Shown here: positions 24,918 to 33,583 of the stretch, one piece after another
Numbering within the stretch: position 1 is the stretch's first letter
Layout: each line of letters starts with the position of its first letter
NCBI GenBank assembly: GCA_963839955.1
Contig: CAWIXB010000001.1
Span: 2,170,001-2,234,000, forward strand
Direction: 5' to 3'
Origin: CAWIXB01 sp963839955
Lineage (GTDB): Bacteria > Actinomycetota > Actinomycetes > JACCUZ01
Length of the DNA: 64,000 bases
Position numbers and translations under genes: made by a program
The notes under the pieces: model-generated
What the model was told of the DNA's origin: nothing
Databases searched by the model: none
What the model saw: the letters and a program-made list of their open reading frames with translations, nothing else

Positions 24918-27806
24918 TCAGTGGCAGCTGGCGCTGCCGCTGAAGGATCCCGTCGTACCGCTTTGCGTGAACGTCATGCCCGAGATCGGCAGGTACTCCC
25001 AGGAGAAGCCGCCGGGGCTCAGCACCATCTTCAGTGGTCCGAACGCCGAGCGGCTGCGGGCTTCCAGGGCGCCCATCAGCGGATCCGACGTCGCGGTCAG
25101 GTTCTGGAAATTCGCGCCACCGCCACCCGAAGTGAATGCGCGCATCCCGTTGGCGTCCATCGTGGGCGTGGACCCGGAGCCCGACACCCCGATCGGCTTG
25201 AAGACCTCGGCCACGTGGTTGTGGCCGGCGAGGATCGCCTCGACGTTGTTGGCGGCGAGCAGGTCCCACAACGCGGACATCTCGGGGTAGGAGCCGTGGC
25301 TCGCGCCGGTCGACCAGCGCGGGTGGTGCGACGCGACGATCGTGCACTGGTTCGGGGACTGCGTGAGCTGGTGCTGCAGCCACTTGTACTGCGCGCTGCC
25401 CACGCCACATCCACCGGTGACGCCTGGCAAGGTGCACTCGGTGTTGAGGCCGATGAACGTCCAGCCACCGATGCTCGTCGAGTAGTACCCCTCCGGACGG
25501 GCACCGAAGGGACCGGAGCTCACACCGGCGCCGTAGAAGTAGTCGAAGTAGCCGTTGGTGGCGTCCTGGTACTCGTGGTTGCCGAGGACCGGCAGCGTGG
25601 TCGCCTTGAAGGAGCCGAACGTGTCGTTGTAGCCGTTCGTGCCCATGAACTGCGCCAGCGTCGCTTGCTGGTACTGGATGTCGCCCAACGCGATGAACCG
25701 GTCCGGACTGGCGGCCGCGATCAGGGAGCCGACCTCGCCGTGGCGACAGGTCGTGGACGTCACCGCTGTGCCGGGCTGGCAGGCGATGTCACCGACACCC
25801 ATGACGGTGACCGAGGAGCCGGCCGGTTGGGATGCGATGGTGGCGGCTTCTTGGGTGGAGCCGGCGCTGGTGTTCCCGGCCGCGTCGAACGCGGTCACCC
25901 GGTAGTACCAGGTGCCCGCCGGACGACCCTGATCCGTGTAGCTCGTCGTCGTCACATCCGCGACCTTCGTCGCCGCAGACGGATCGAACCCAGCCGTGCC
26001 CGACCGGTGAACCGTGTAACCGGTCACCCCCACCTCATCCGTGGACGCCGCCCACGACAACGACACCGCAGACCCGGCAACCGAGGCAGCCAACCCACCC
26101 GGCACCGACGGCGCCGTCGAGTCCACCGGCCCAGAATCAGAGAAGCTCAACGTCAACACCGGACGCTGCGACGCCGCCGCCTGCCGCGACCACAGCCACA
26201 AACTGTCCGACCCAGTCCCCTCGATCGCCAACGTCGTCGAACCCACCACACCAGCCAACTCCGACGCATCCAACGCAACGTCATACGCCGTGTTCACCGC
26301 AGGCGCAGACAACGTCCCCAACACCGGACCCGACACCACCGGCCGATTCGCATACAACGTGCCCGACTCCGACCACGAATCCGAAGCCCGACGCACCCGC
26401 TCCACATTCACCGAACCCGCCGACGCAATCGTCGTCGTCCGCACCCGCAACGACGCCCCCGACAACACCTTCCCCGACGGCGCCGCCGGCAACACAAACC
26501 GCAACACCGCCGTATTCACCGGCGTCCCATACACACCCAACGACGCACTCAACCCGTTATCCACCGACGGCGACGACGACGACGTATACGTATCCGCCAC
26601 ATCCACCACCGCCACCTCGGTGGCACCGGGGGGCGGTGCGATGGTGGCGGACTCGGCGGTGGAGCCGGCGCTGGTGTTCCCGGCCGCGTCGAACGCGGTC
26701 ACCCGGTAGTACCAGGTGCCCGCCGGACGACCCTGATCCGTGTAGCTCGTCGTCGTCACATCCGCGACCTTCGTCGCCGCAGACGGATCGAACCCAGCCG
26801 TGCCCGACCGGTGAACCGTGTAACCGGTCACCCCCACCGCATCCGTGGACGCCGCCCACGACAACGACACCGCAGACCCCGCAACCGAGGCAGCCAACCC
26901 ACCAGGCACCGACGGCGCCGTCTCGTCCGCCGGTTCGATGGTGGCGGCTTCTTGGGTGGAGCCGGCGCTGGTGTTCCCGGCCGCGTCGAACGCGGTCACC
27001 CGGTAGTACCAGGTGCCCGCCGGACGACCCTGATCCGTGTAGCTCGTCGTCGTCACATCCGCGACCTTCGTCGCCGCAGACGGATCGAACCCAGCCGTGC
27101 CCGACCGGTGAACCGTGTAACCGGTCACCCCCACCTCATCCGTGGACGCCGCCCACGACAACGACACCGCAGACCCGGCAACCGAGGCAGCCAACCCACC
27201 CGGCACCGACGGCGCCGTCGAGTCCACCGGCCCAGAATCAGAGAAGCTCAACGTCAACACCGGACGCTGCGACGCCGCCGCCTGCCGCGACCACAGCCAC
27301 AAACTGTCCGACCCAGTCCCCTCGATCGCCAACGTCGTCGAACCCACCACACCAGCCAACTCCGACGCATCCAACGCAACGTCATACGCCGTGTTCACCG
27401 CAGGCGCAGACAACGTCCCCAACACCGGACCCGACACCACCGGCCGATTCGCATACAACGTGCCCGACTCCGACCACGAATCCGAAGCCCGACGCACCCG
27501 CTCCACATTCACCGAACCCGCCGACGCAATCGTCGTCGTCCGCACCCGCAACGACGCCCCCGACAACACCTTCCCCGACGGCGCCGCCGGCAACACAAAC
27601 CGCAACACCGCCGTATTCACCGGCGTCCCATACACACCCAACGACGCACTCAACCCGTTATCCACCGACGGCGACGACGACGACGTATACGTATCCGCCA
27701 CATCCACCACGGCAACCTGCGTGTCGGCCGCCTGTGCGGGCGCTGTCAGGAGTGCGGCGAACAGGGCGGCGACGATCGTCGCAACCAGGGTCCGGGCAAG
27801 CGTCAT
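24918..27806 (-). CDS. Secreted metallophosphoesterase with repeated DNRLRE/CBM96-like and Fn3 domains
   Basis: A 962-residue exported protein. The signal peptide ends at about residue 27 (APAQA). Order: DNRLRE/CBM96-like beta domain, Fn3, Fn3, a second DNRLRE domain, a third Fn3, then a calcineurin-like phosphoesterase (MGVGDIAC, ALGDIQYQ, VLGNHEY, ASHHPRW, LAGHNHVAE) that keeps the metal-binding Asp, Asn and His residues. The ATG follows GGGGAGGA. The repeated domains are identical in sequence and differ in codon use from flanking genes. It probably acts outside the cell on a phosphate ester; the substrate is unknown. Confidence 0.9.
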   Translation of the reverse strand: MTLARTLVATIVAALFAALLTAPAQAADTQVAVVDVADTYTSSSSPSVDNGLSASLGVYGTPVNTAVLRFVLPAAPSGKVLSGASLRVRTTTIASAGSVNVERVRRASDSWSESGTLYANRPVVSGPVLGTLSAPAVNTAYDVALDASELAGVVGSTTLAIEGTGSDSLWLWSRQAAASQRPVLTLSFSDSGPVDSTAPSVPGGLAASVAGSAVSLSWAASTDEVGVTGYTVHRSGTAGFDPSAATKVADVTTTSYTDQGRPAGTWYYRVTAFDAAGNTSAGSTQEAATIEPADETAPSVPGGLAASVAGSAVSLSWAASTDAVGVTGYTVHRSGTAGFDPSAATKVADVTTTSYTDQGRPAGTWYYRVTAFDAAGNTSAGSTAESATIAPPPGATEVAVVDVADTYTSSSSPSVDNGLSASLGVYGTPVNTAVLRFVLPAAPSGKVLSGASLRVRTTTIASAGSVNVERVRRASDSWSESGTLYANRPVVSGPVLGTLSAPAVNTAYDVALDASELAGVVGSTTLAIEGTGSDSLWLWSRQAAASQRPVLTLSFSDSGPVDSTAPSVPGGLAASVAGSAVSLSWAASTDEVGVTGYTVHRSGTAGFDPSAATKVADVTTTSYTDQGRPAGTWYYRVTAFDAAGNTSAGSTQEAATIASQPAGSSVTVMGVGDIACQPGTAVTSTTCRHGEVGSLIAAASPDRFIALGDIQYQQATLAQFMGTNGYNDTFGSFKATTLPVLGNHEYQDATNGYFDYFYGAGVSSGPFGARPEGYYSTSIGGWTFIGLNTECTLPGVTGGCGVGSAQYKWLQHQLTQSPNQCTIVASHHPRWSTGASHGSYPEMSALWDLLAANNVEAILAGHNHVAEVFKPIGVSGSGSTPTMDANGMRAFTSGGGGANFQNLTATSDPLMGALEARSRSAFGPLKMVLSPGGFSWEYLPISGMTFTQSGTTGSFSGSASCH
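25835..26609. repeat. Long direct repeat, copy 1 (775 bp, in phosphoesterase gene)
   Basis: This stretch matches 26936-27710 with an offset of 1101 bp (367 codons), apparently without a mismatch where I compared it. It encodes one DNRLRE domain and one Fn3 domain. The identity ends sharply at 26610/27711. This is a recent in-frame duplication or gene conversion. Confidence 0.88.
26936..27710. repeat. Long direct repeat, copy 2 (775 bp)
   Basis: Partner of 25835-26609. A third, nearly identical Fn3 segment (about 26640-26935) lies between the two, with a few substitutions (for example Ala for Glu in STDAVGV). Confidence 0.88.
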
Positions 27807-28020
27807 CTAGGTCCTCCCCCACGAATTTCGCCAGCCTACGGTCAACACTTGGGCCGCGAAGGAGAACTGTCGTGCTCGCACCCGGGGATCGCCCGATGCC
27901 CGAATTGCGGCTTGCGGTGACGGGTGTCAACAGCATCCGGTCACCGCGCGTTGCGCGCTGTCACCACATCGCGGTCGCGAAGCGCGTCAGCTCCCCTGCT
28001 GACAGCCCATCCGTTTCCGT

Positions 28021-28126
28021 GATCGCAACCTGGCCCCACAAAGGCCGGGACTCCCGGGCTGCAGCGAGCGACGCGCAGCGTCGAACTGTCAGCCTCCCCA
28101 GTCCTTTGTGGGGCCGCATTGCGATC
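28021..28126. repeat. MITE-like inverted repeat, 24-bp arms
   Basis: The left arm 28021-28044 (GATCGCAA, then GGCCCCACAAAGG) pairs with the right arm 28103-28126 (CCTTTGTGGGGCC, then TTGCGATC); 21 of 24 positions match, with a 58-nt centre. The arms and size resemble a miniature non-coding element, but no target-site duplication is clear. Confidence 0.65.
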
Positions 28127-28222
28127 TTGGAATCGCTCGCGACGGGCCAGGCGATGCCCCTGGCCCCCCATTTTCGCGCACATAACGTTGGTCCAGGCGA
28201 TGCGACAACAGGCCGGACCATG

Positions 28223-28290
28223 CCTCAACAGGCTGGCCAGCCTGTTGAGGGAGTCCTGCGCCTACCTAACGTGGTCGAAGCGGCGGGTGG
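28223..28290. repeat. Dispersed 3'-end repeat A, copy 2 (next to hisB)
   Basis: A perfect 28-bp palindrome (28223-28250, half-site CCTCAACAGGCTGG) is followed by the core with CTACCTAACGTGGTCGA at 28262-28278 and CGGCGGG. It ends 8 bp from the hisB stop, in the same orientation relative to the gene as at gltD and lspA. Confidence 0.8.
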
Positions 28291-28297
28291 GGCAGGG

Positions 28298-28897
28298 CTA
28301 GCTGGTGAGGGTGCCTTTGGTGGAGGGGACGCCGACGACGCGCGGGTCGAGGGCGACGGCGTCGCGCAGGGCGCGGGCGACGGCCTTGAACTGCGCCTCC
28401 ACGACGTGGTGGGCGTTGCGCCCGGCGAGCACGCGAACGTGCAGGCAGATCTGCGCACTCGCGGTGATCGACTCCCAGACGTGCCTGGTGAGTGTCGTGT
28501 CGTAGCTGCCGATCAGCTCGACGAGCTCAGGCTCCTCGTGGACCACATAGGGCCGGCCGGACAGGTCGACGGCCGCCTGCACCAGCGTCTCGTCCAGCGG
28601 CACCGTCGCGTCACCGAAGCGGCGCAGACCGCCCTTGTCGCCCAGCGCCTCGCGCAGCACCTGCCCGAACGCGATCGAGGTGTCCTCGACGGTGTGGTGG
28701 GAGTCGATGTGGGTGTCGCCCTTGGTGCGTACGACGAGGTCGAACCCGGCGTGCTTGCCGAGCTGGGCCAGCATGTGGTCGAAGAACGGCACACCCGTCT
28801 CGACCTCCACCTGGCCGGTGCCGTCGAGGTGCAGCTCGACGAAGACGTCAGACTCCTTGGTCACGCGCGACACGGTCGCTGACCGGCTTCCACTCAT
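28298..28897 (-). CDS. hisB: Imidazoleglycerol-phosphate dehydratase
   Basis: The 199-residue monofunctional dehydratase has both metal-binding repeats: HIDSHHTVEDTSI and RNAHHVVEAQFKA. It converts IGP to imidazole acetol phosphate. ATG at 28897 shares one base with the hisC stop and follows AAGGAGGTG, which decides the start over longer frames. Confidence 0.97.
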   Translation of the reverse strand: MSGSRSATVSRVTKESDVFVELHLDGTGQVEVETGVPFFDHMLAQLGKHAGFDLVVRTKGDTHIDSHHTVEDTSIAFGQVLREALGDKGGLRRFGDATVPLDETLVQAAVDLSGRPYVVHEEPELVELIGSYDTTLTRHVWESITASAQICLHVRVLAGRNAHHVVEAQFKAVARALRDAVALDPRVVGVPSTKGTLTS

Positions 28898-29982
28898 CAC
28901 GGCACCTCCTTCATCCCGTCGGCGAGCGCCTCGAGGAACGCCGTCGTCTCCGTCTCGGTCCCGGCGCTGACCCGCAGCCATCCCGCGAGCCCCACGTCAC
29001 GCACGAGTACGCCCTTGTCCAGCAGACCCTGCCAGGTCGCCCGCTGGTCGGCGAACTCGCCGAACAGCACGAAGTTCGCGTCCGACTCGACGACCTCCAG
29101 GCCCAGCCCGGCGATGCCCTCCGCGAGGCGGTCGCGCTGGCGCTTCACGTCCTCGACGGTGGCGAGCAACTCGTCGACGTGAGAGAGCGCCGCGCGTGCG
29201 GCCGCCTGCGACAGCACGGACAGGTGATAGGGCAGCCGCACGAGCAGCAGCGCCTCGACGACCGACGGGTCGGCCGCCAGGTAGCCCAGCCGGGCCCCGG
29301 CGAACGCGAACGCCTTGGACATGGTGCGGGTCACCACGAGCCGTTCCCTGCCGGGCAGCAGCGTGATCGCCGAGGGCCGGTGCGAGAACTCGGCGTACGC
29401 CTCGTCGACGATCACGATGCCGCGGGCAGCGTCGTACACCGCCTCGATCACGTCGAGGTCGACGGCGGTGCCGGTCGGGTTGTTCGGCGAGCACAGGAAC
29501 ACGACGTCGGGCGCGTGCTCGTGCACGACGAGCGCTGCCGCGTCGGGCTCGAGCCGGAAGCCGGGAAGGCGGGGCGTCGGCAGGTAGGCCGTGTTGGTGC
29601 CCCGCGCGATCAGCTCGTGCATGGAGTAGGTGGGGTCGAAGCCGAGCGCCGTGCGGCCCGGGCCGCCGAAGGCCTGCAGCAGCTGCTGGATGACCTCGTT
29701 GCTGCCGTTCGCCGCCCACACCTGCTCAGGTGAGAGCGGCACCCCGGTCGTGCGGGTGAGGTAGGTCGCGAGGTCGGAACGCAGGGCGAGCGCGTCGCGG
29801 TCGGGATAGCGGTTCATCAGCCGGGCCGCGTCGGCGACCTTCCCAGCGAGGTCGGCGACGAGCCCGGGTGAGGGCGGGTGCGGGTTCTCGTTGGTGTTCA
29901 GCCGAACCTTCACGTCGAGCTGCGGCGCGCCGTACGGCGTCCGCCCCCGCAGGTCGTCACGGAGCAGCTTCTCGACCGTCAT
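28897..29982 (-). CDS. hisC: Histidinol-phosphate aminotransferase
   Basis: A 361-residue fold-type I PLP enzyme with the substrate motif NTNENPHPPSP, the SPNNPTG loop and the PLP lysine in TMSKAFAFAGARLGY. It makes histidinol phosphate. ATG at 29982 overlaps the hisD stop in an ATGA junction. The frame stays open far upstream only because it crosses the frameshifted hisD. Confidence 0.97.
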   Translation of the reverse strand: MTVEKLLRDDLRGRTPYGAPQLDVKVRLNTNENPHPPSPGLVADLAGKVADAARLMNRYPDRDALALRSDLATYLTRTTGVPLSPEQVWAANGSNEVIQQLLQAFGGPGRTALGFDPTYSMHELIARGTNTAYLPTPRLPGFRLEPDAAALVVHEHAPDVVFLCSPNNPTGTAVDLDVIEAVYDAARGIVIVDEAYAEFSHRPSAITLLPGRERLVVTRTMSKAFAFAGARLGYLAADPSVVEALLLVRLPYHLSVLSQAAARAALSHVDELLATVEDVKRQRDRLAEGIAGLGLEVVESDANFVLFGEFADQRATWQGLLDKGVLVRDVGLAGWLRVSAGTETETTAFLEALADGMKEVP

Positions 29983-31269
29983 CGCGGCACCCGCGCACGC
30001 ACCGCGTCGACGTGGGCGAGGAGGTCCTCGGCACCGCCGAGCGCGTCGATGTGGGGGGCGGCCTCGGCAAGGGCGTCGCGGGAGTAGTCGACGACGTGCA
30101 TGCTGCGCAGGAACGACTGCACGGAGAGGCCGCCGCTGTGCCGCGCGGTGCCGCCCGTCGGCAGCACGTGGTTGGACCCGGCGAGGTAGTCGCCCAGCGA
30201 CACCGGTGAGAACGGTCCGACGAAGACCGCGCCTGCGTTGGTGACGCGGTCTGCCCAGGCGCGCGCGTCGCGGGTGAGCACCTCGAGATGCTCGGCCGCC
30301 CACTCGTCGACGACGGCGAGGCCCTGCTCGAGGTCGTCGACGAGCACCGCCGCCGACTGGTTTCGCAGAGCGGTCTCGACGCGCTCGCGGTGGCGCGTCG
30401 CCGGGACCTGCCTGGCCAGCTCCGCGTCGACCGCCTCGACGAGCGCCTCGCTGGGCGTGACCAGCAGGCACGACGCGTTGGCGTCGTGCTCGGCCTGCGC
30501 GACGAGGTCGGCCGCGACGTACGCCGGGTCGGCGGTGTCGTCGGCGAGGATGCCGATCTCGGTGGGCCCGGCCTCCGAGTCGATGCCGATGACGCCCTTG
30601 AGGAGACGCTTGGCCGAGGCGACGTAGACATTGCCCGGTCCGGTCACCAGGTCGGCCCGGTCGCAGTCCTCGGTCCCGTAGGCGAACATCGCGACCGCCT
30701 GAGCGCCGCCGACCGCGTGCACCTCGTCGACACCGAGCAGCGCGCAGGCCGCGAGCACGACCGGGTGGGGCAAGCCCGTCGTTGTCCTGCTGCGGCGGCG
30801 ACGCGACCGCCAGCGAGCGCACCCCCGCGACCTGCGCGGGGACGACGTTCATGACGACGCTGGACGGATAGGCGACGAGCCCGCCTGGCACGTAGAGACC
30901 GACGCGCCGCACCGGCACCCAGCGCTCGGTCACGCTGCCCCCGGGCGCCACCTCGACGGTCTCGTCGCTGCGGCGCTGCGCCTCGTGCACCAGCCGCGCC
31001 CGCCGGGCCGCCTCGCCGAGAGCGTCCCGGACCTCGGGGTCGAGGGCGTCCAGCGCGGCCGCCAGGGCCTCCGCCGGGACGCGGGTCGACTTCAGCTCGA
31101 CTCCGTCCAGGCGCGCGGTGATCTCGCTGATCGCCGCGGCGCCCCGCTCGCGAACGTCCTCGCAGATCGGCCGGACGACGTCCAGGGCCACCTCGACGTC
31201 GACCGCGGCACGGGGCAGCACGCCCCTCGGGTCGATGCCGCCGCCGCGCAGGTCGAGACGGGAAATCAC
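29979..31269 (-). pseudogene. hisD: Histidinol dehydrogenase, frameshifted
   Basis: The last two steps of histidine synthesis. The N-terminal part (GTG at 31269; LYVPGGLVAYPSSV) and the C-terminal part (HAVGGAQAVAMFAYG, AEHDANASCLLVT, WAAEHLEVL, AGSNHVLPTGGTARHSG) lie in different frames. All zinc and catalytic residues are present. Removing one base at about 30772-30773 (AA on the plus strand) restores QQDNDGLPHPVVLAA and gives 429 residues, the normal length. A sequencing or assembly error is likelier than gene loss. Confidence 0.92.
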
Positions 31270-31411
31270 CCGGCGGAGTCTACGGAGCGTGCTGATGCCT
31301 GCCCGCGGCCACCCGATCGTTCGCCCAGCGATGAATTCCCTTGCGCTCGCCGGTCCTAGTGACGAAGGCTCGCCCCTTACCCTGCCTCGGACCGCCTCGA
31401 AGGAGCCGTCA

Positions 31412-32806
31412 ATGTCGACCTCCACCTCCGCCCGATCCCTGTCCCTGGCCGAGATCCGGTCCAGGCTCGCCTGCCGCGTGATCGGCCCGGACGACCCGGA
31501 GTACGACGAGGCGCGGGAGGTCGCCGCCGGCCACGTCGAGGCCCGGCCCGCGGTGATCGTGCGGCCGGCGAACGACGCCGACGTCGCGCAGACCATCGCG
31601 CTGGCTCGCGAGACCGGCCTGCCGTTCGCCGTACGCAGCGGGGGTCACAGCGGCGCAGCCCACGGCACGGCTGAGGGTGGCATCGTGCTCGACGTTCGTG
31701 ACATGAAGGCCCTCGACATCGACGCCAGCGCTCGCACCGCCTGGGCCGAGGCCGGGCTCACCGCCGGGGAGTTCACCGCGGCTGCCGCTGCCCATGGCTT
31801 GGCGGTGGGCTTCGGCGACACCGGCTCCGTCGGGCTCGGCGGGCTCACCCTCGGCGGCGGCGTGGGCTACCTCGCACGCAAGTACGGGCTCACCATCGAC
31901 AACCTCCTCGCGGCCGATGTCGTCACGGCTGACAGCGAGGTGCTCCGGGTCGACGAGACGTCGCACCCGGACCTGTTCTGGGCCATCCGTGGTGGCGGCG
32001 GCAACTACGGGGTGGCCACCCGCTTCCAGTTCCGGCTCCAGGAGGTCGGTCAGATCGTCGGCGGCATGCTGATCCTGCCCGCGACCGCGGAGACGGTTGC
32101 AGGCTTCATGGCGGCTGCCGAGGCGGCGCCGGACGAGCTGACGACGATCGCCAACGTGATGAACTGCCCGCCGATGCCGTTCGTCGCCGAGGAGCACCAC
32201 GGGAGCATCGTCATCTTCGCGACCCTCTGCTGGGCCGGTGACGTGGAGGAAGGGCTCAAGGCCGTAGCGCCGTTCATCGAGCTGGCCGAGCCGCTCGCCA
32301 ACATGGTGCGGCCGATGGCCTACCCGGAGATCTATCCGCCCGAGCCCGAGGACCTTGAGTTCAAGCCGACCGCCATCGCCAAGACGATGTTCGTCGAGTC
32401 GGTGGGCCACGCGGAGGCCAGCGCGCTGCTCGACCACCTCAACGCGTCAGACGCGATGCTGCGGGTCGGGCAGCTGCGCGTCCTGCGCGGCGCGGTGGCC
32501 CGGGTGCCGGCCGACGCCACGGCGTACGCCCACCGCACGGCGCCCGTCATGATCAACGTCGCGGCGTTCTACCAGGGCCCCGAGGACCGCGTCAGGCGCG
32601 CTGCCTGGGTGGACGACCTCGTGGCAGCGCTGCACCAGGGCAACGACGCGGCGTACGTCAACTTCCTCATGGACGAGGGTCCGGAGCGCATCCGTGCCGC
32701 CTATCCCGGTGCGACCTGGGACCGGCTGGCCGCAGTGAAGGCGCAGTACGACCCCGAGAACGTCTTCCGGCGCAACCAGAACATTCCGCCGGCGACCGAC
32801 GTATAG
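31412..32806 (+). CDS. FAD-binding oxidoreductase, berberine-bridge type
   Basis: A 464-residue flavoprotein of the BBE/FAD-linked oxidase class (FAD_binding_4, then a C-terminal BBE segment YDPENVFRRNQNIPP). The histidine of RSGGHS can carry 8-alpha FAD linkage. The second attachment site, normally Cys, reads FGDTGSVGLGGLTLGGG with Asp and no Cys, so only one covalent bond is likely. ATG follows AAGGAG. Substrate unknown; sugars, alcohols or alkaloid-like compounds are typical of the family. Confidence 0.87.
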   Translation: MSTSTSARSLSLAEIRSRLACRVIGPDDPEYDEAREVAAGHVEARPAVIVRPANDADVAQTIALARETGLPFAVRSGGHSGAAHGTAEGGIVLDVRDMKALDIDASARTAWAEAGLTAGEFTAAAAAHGLAVGFGDTGSVGLGGLTLGGGVGYLARKYGLTIDNLLAADVVTADSEVLRVDETSHPDLFWAIRGGGGNYGVATRFQFRLQEVGQIVGGMLILPATAETVAGFMAAAEAAPDELTTIANVMNCPPMPFVAEEHHGSIVIFATLCWAGDVEEGLKAVAPFIELAEPLANMVRPMAYPEIYPPEPEDLEFKPTAIAKTMFVESVGHAEASALLDHLNASDAMLRVGQLRVLRGAVARVPADATAYAHRTAPVMINVAAFYQGPEDRVRRAAWVDDLVAALHQGNDAAYVNFLMDEGPERIRAAYPGATWDRLAAVKAQYDPENVFRRNQNIPPATDV

Positions 32807-32922
32807 CCAAGAACTGTCAGACCGATCGAGCATGCTCGCCCTCGACGGCGCGGCCGAGCCGTCGTAGCGTCAACACCGCAATCAAGGGCACCACGAGGCA
32901 CGTCCCACAGGAGGGGTTGCAC

Positions 32923-33531
32923 ATGTTCGTTCAGGTGATCAAGGGCCAGGTGTCCGACGCCGGCAAGTTGAAGGCCGCGCTCGACACGTGGGCGCAGGAC
33001 GTGGCGCCCGGAGCCATTGGCTGGCTGGGATCGACCGGCGGGGTGACCGAGGACGGCACCTTCATCGCGCTCGCCCGGTTCGAGGACGAGGACGCCGCTC
33101 GCCGCAACAGCGACCGGCCCGAACAGGACGCCTGGTGGGCCGAGACGTCCAAGACGCTCGGGGGGGAGCCCACCTTCCAGGACAGCAGCGACGTGATGGT
33201 CGACGTCATCGGCGACCCCGACAAGGCTGGCTTCGTCCAGATCATGCAGGGCCGAAGCAGCAACCCCGACCGGGCGCGTGAGCTGATGGGACAGGACTCG
33301 GACGAGTGGGCGGCGTTCCGTCCCGAGATCATCGGCAGTGTGGGCGTCGGCCACGACGACGGTTCCTACACGATGGCGCTGTACTTCACCTCGGAGGAGG
33401 CCGCTCGCGAAGGCGAACGCAAGGAAGTGCCTGCTGCACTCAAGGCCACGATGGAGGAGATGGACGAGCTCACCGTGGGCGACACCGACTTCTTCGACAT
33501 CAGGGACCCCTGGCTCCACTCCCCGCGCTAG
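32923..33531 (+). CDS. Hypothetical protein, probable tandem alpha+beta barrel (ABM-like)
   Basis: A 202-residue soluble protein. Two similar halves can be seen (FVQVIKGQVSDAGKLKA near residue 3; FVQIMQGRSSNPDRAREL near residue 104), each about 95 residues, which suggests a duplicated dimeric alpha+beta barrel domain. The ATG at 32923 follows GGAGGGG with a 6-nt spacer. No function is known. Confidence 0.75.
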   Translation: MFVQVIKGQVSDAGKLKAALDTWAQDVAPGAIGWLGSTGGVTEDGTFIALARFEDEDAARRNSDRPEQDAWWAETSKTLGGEPTFQDSSDVMVDVIGDPDKAGFVQIMQGRSSNPDRARELMGQDSDEWAAFRPEIIGSVGVGHDDGSYTMALYFTSEEAAREGERKEVPAALKATMEEMDELTVGDTDFFDIRDPWLHSPR

Positions 33532-33583
33532 AGCCCGCAATCACGATCAGCACGCGACACGAGGCCGACCGTAGACTCCCGCG

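Larger units (their letters stand above)
27807..28297. other. Noncoding gap between phosphoesterase and hisB
   Basis: About 490 bp with no gene I can support. It holds the promoter region of the phosphoesterase (GGAGGA at 27812-27818), an imperfect long inverted repeat at 28021-28126 and repeat A copy 2 at 28223-28290. An 86-codon open frame on the minus strand crosses the inverted repeat and looks fortuitous. Confidence 0.6.

Noticed and set aside
27961..28221. An 86-codon minus-strand gene upstream of the phosphoesterase
   Set aside because: It runs through both arms of an inverted repeat, lacks a ribosome binding site and matches no family I know.
24687..28882. Two long plus-strand frames with Arg- or Pro/Thr-rich repeats over the phosphoesterase
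   Set aside because: Their repeats only reflect the Fn3/DNRLRE duplications of the real minus-strand gene.
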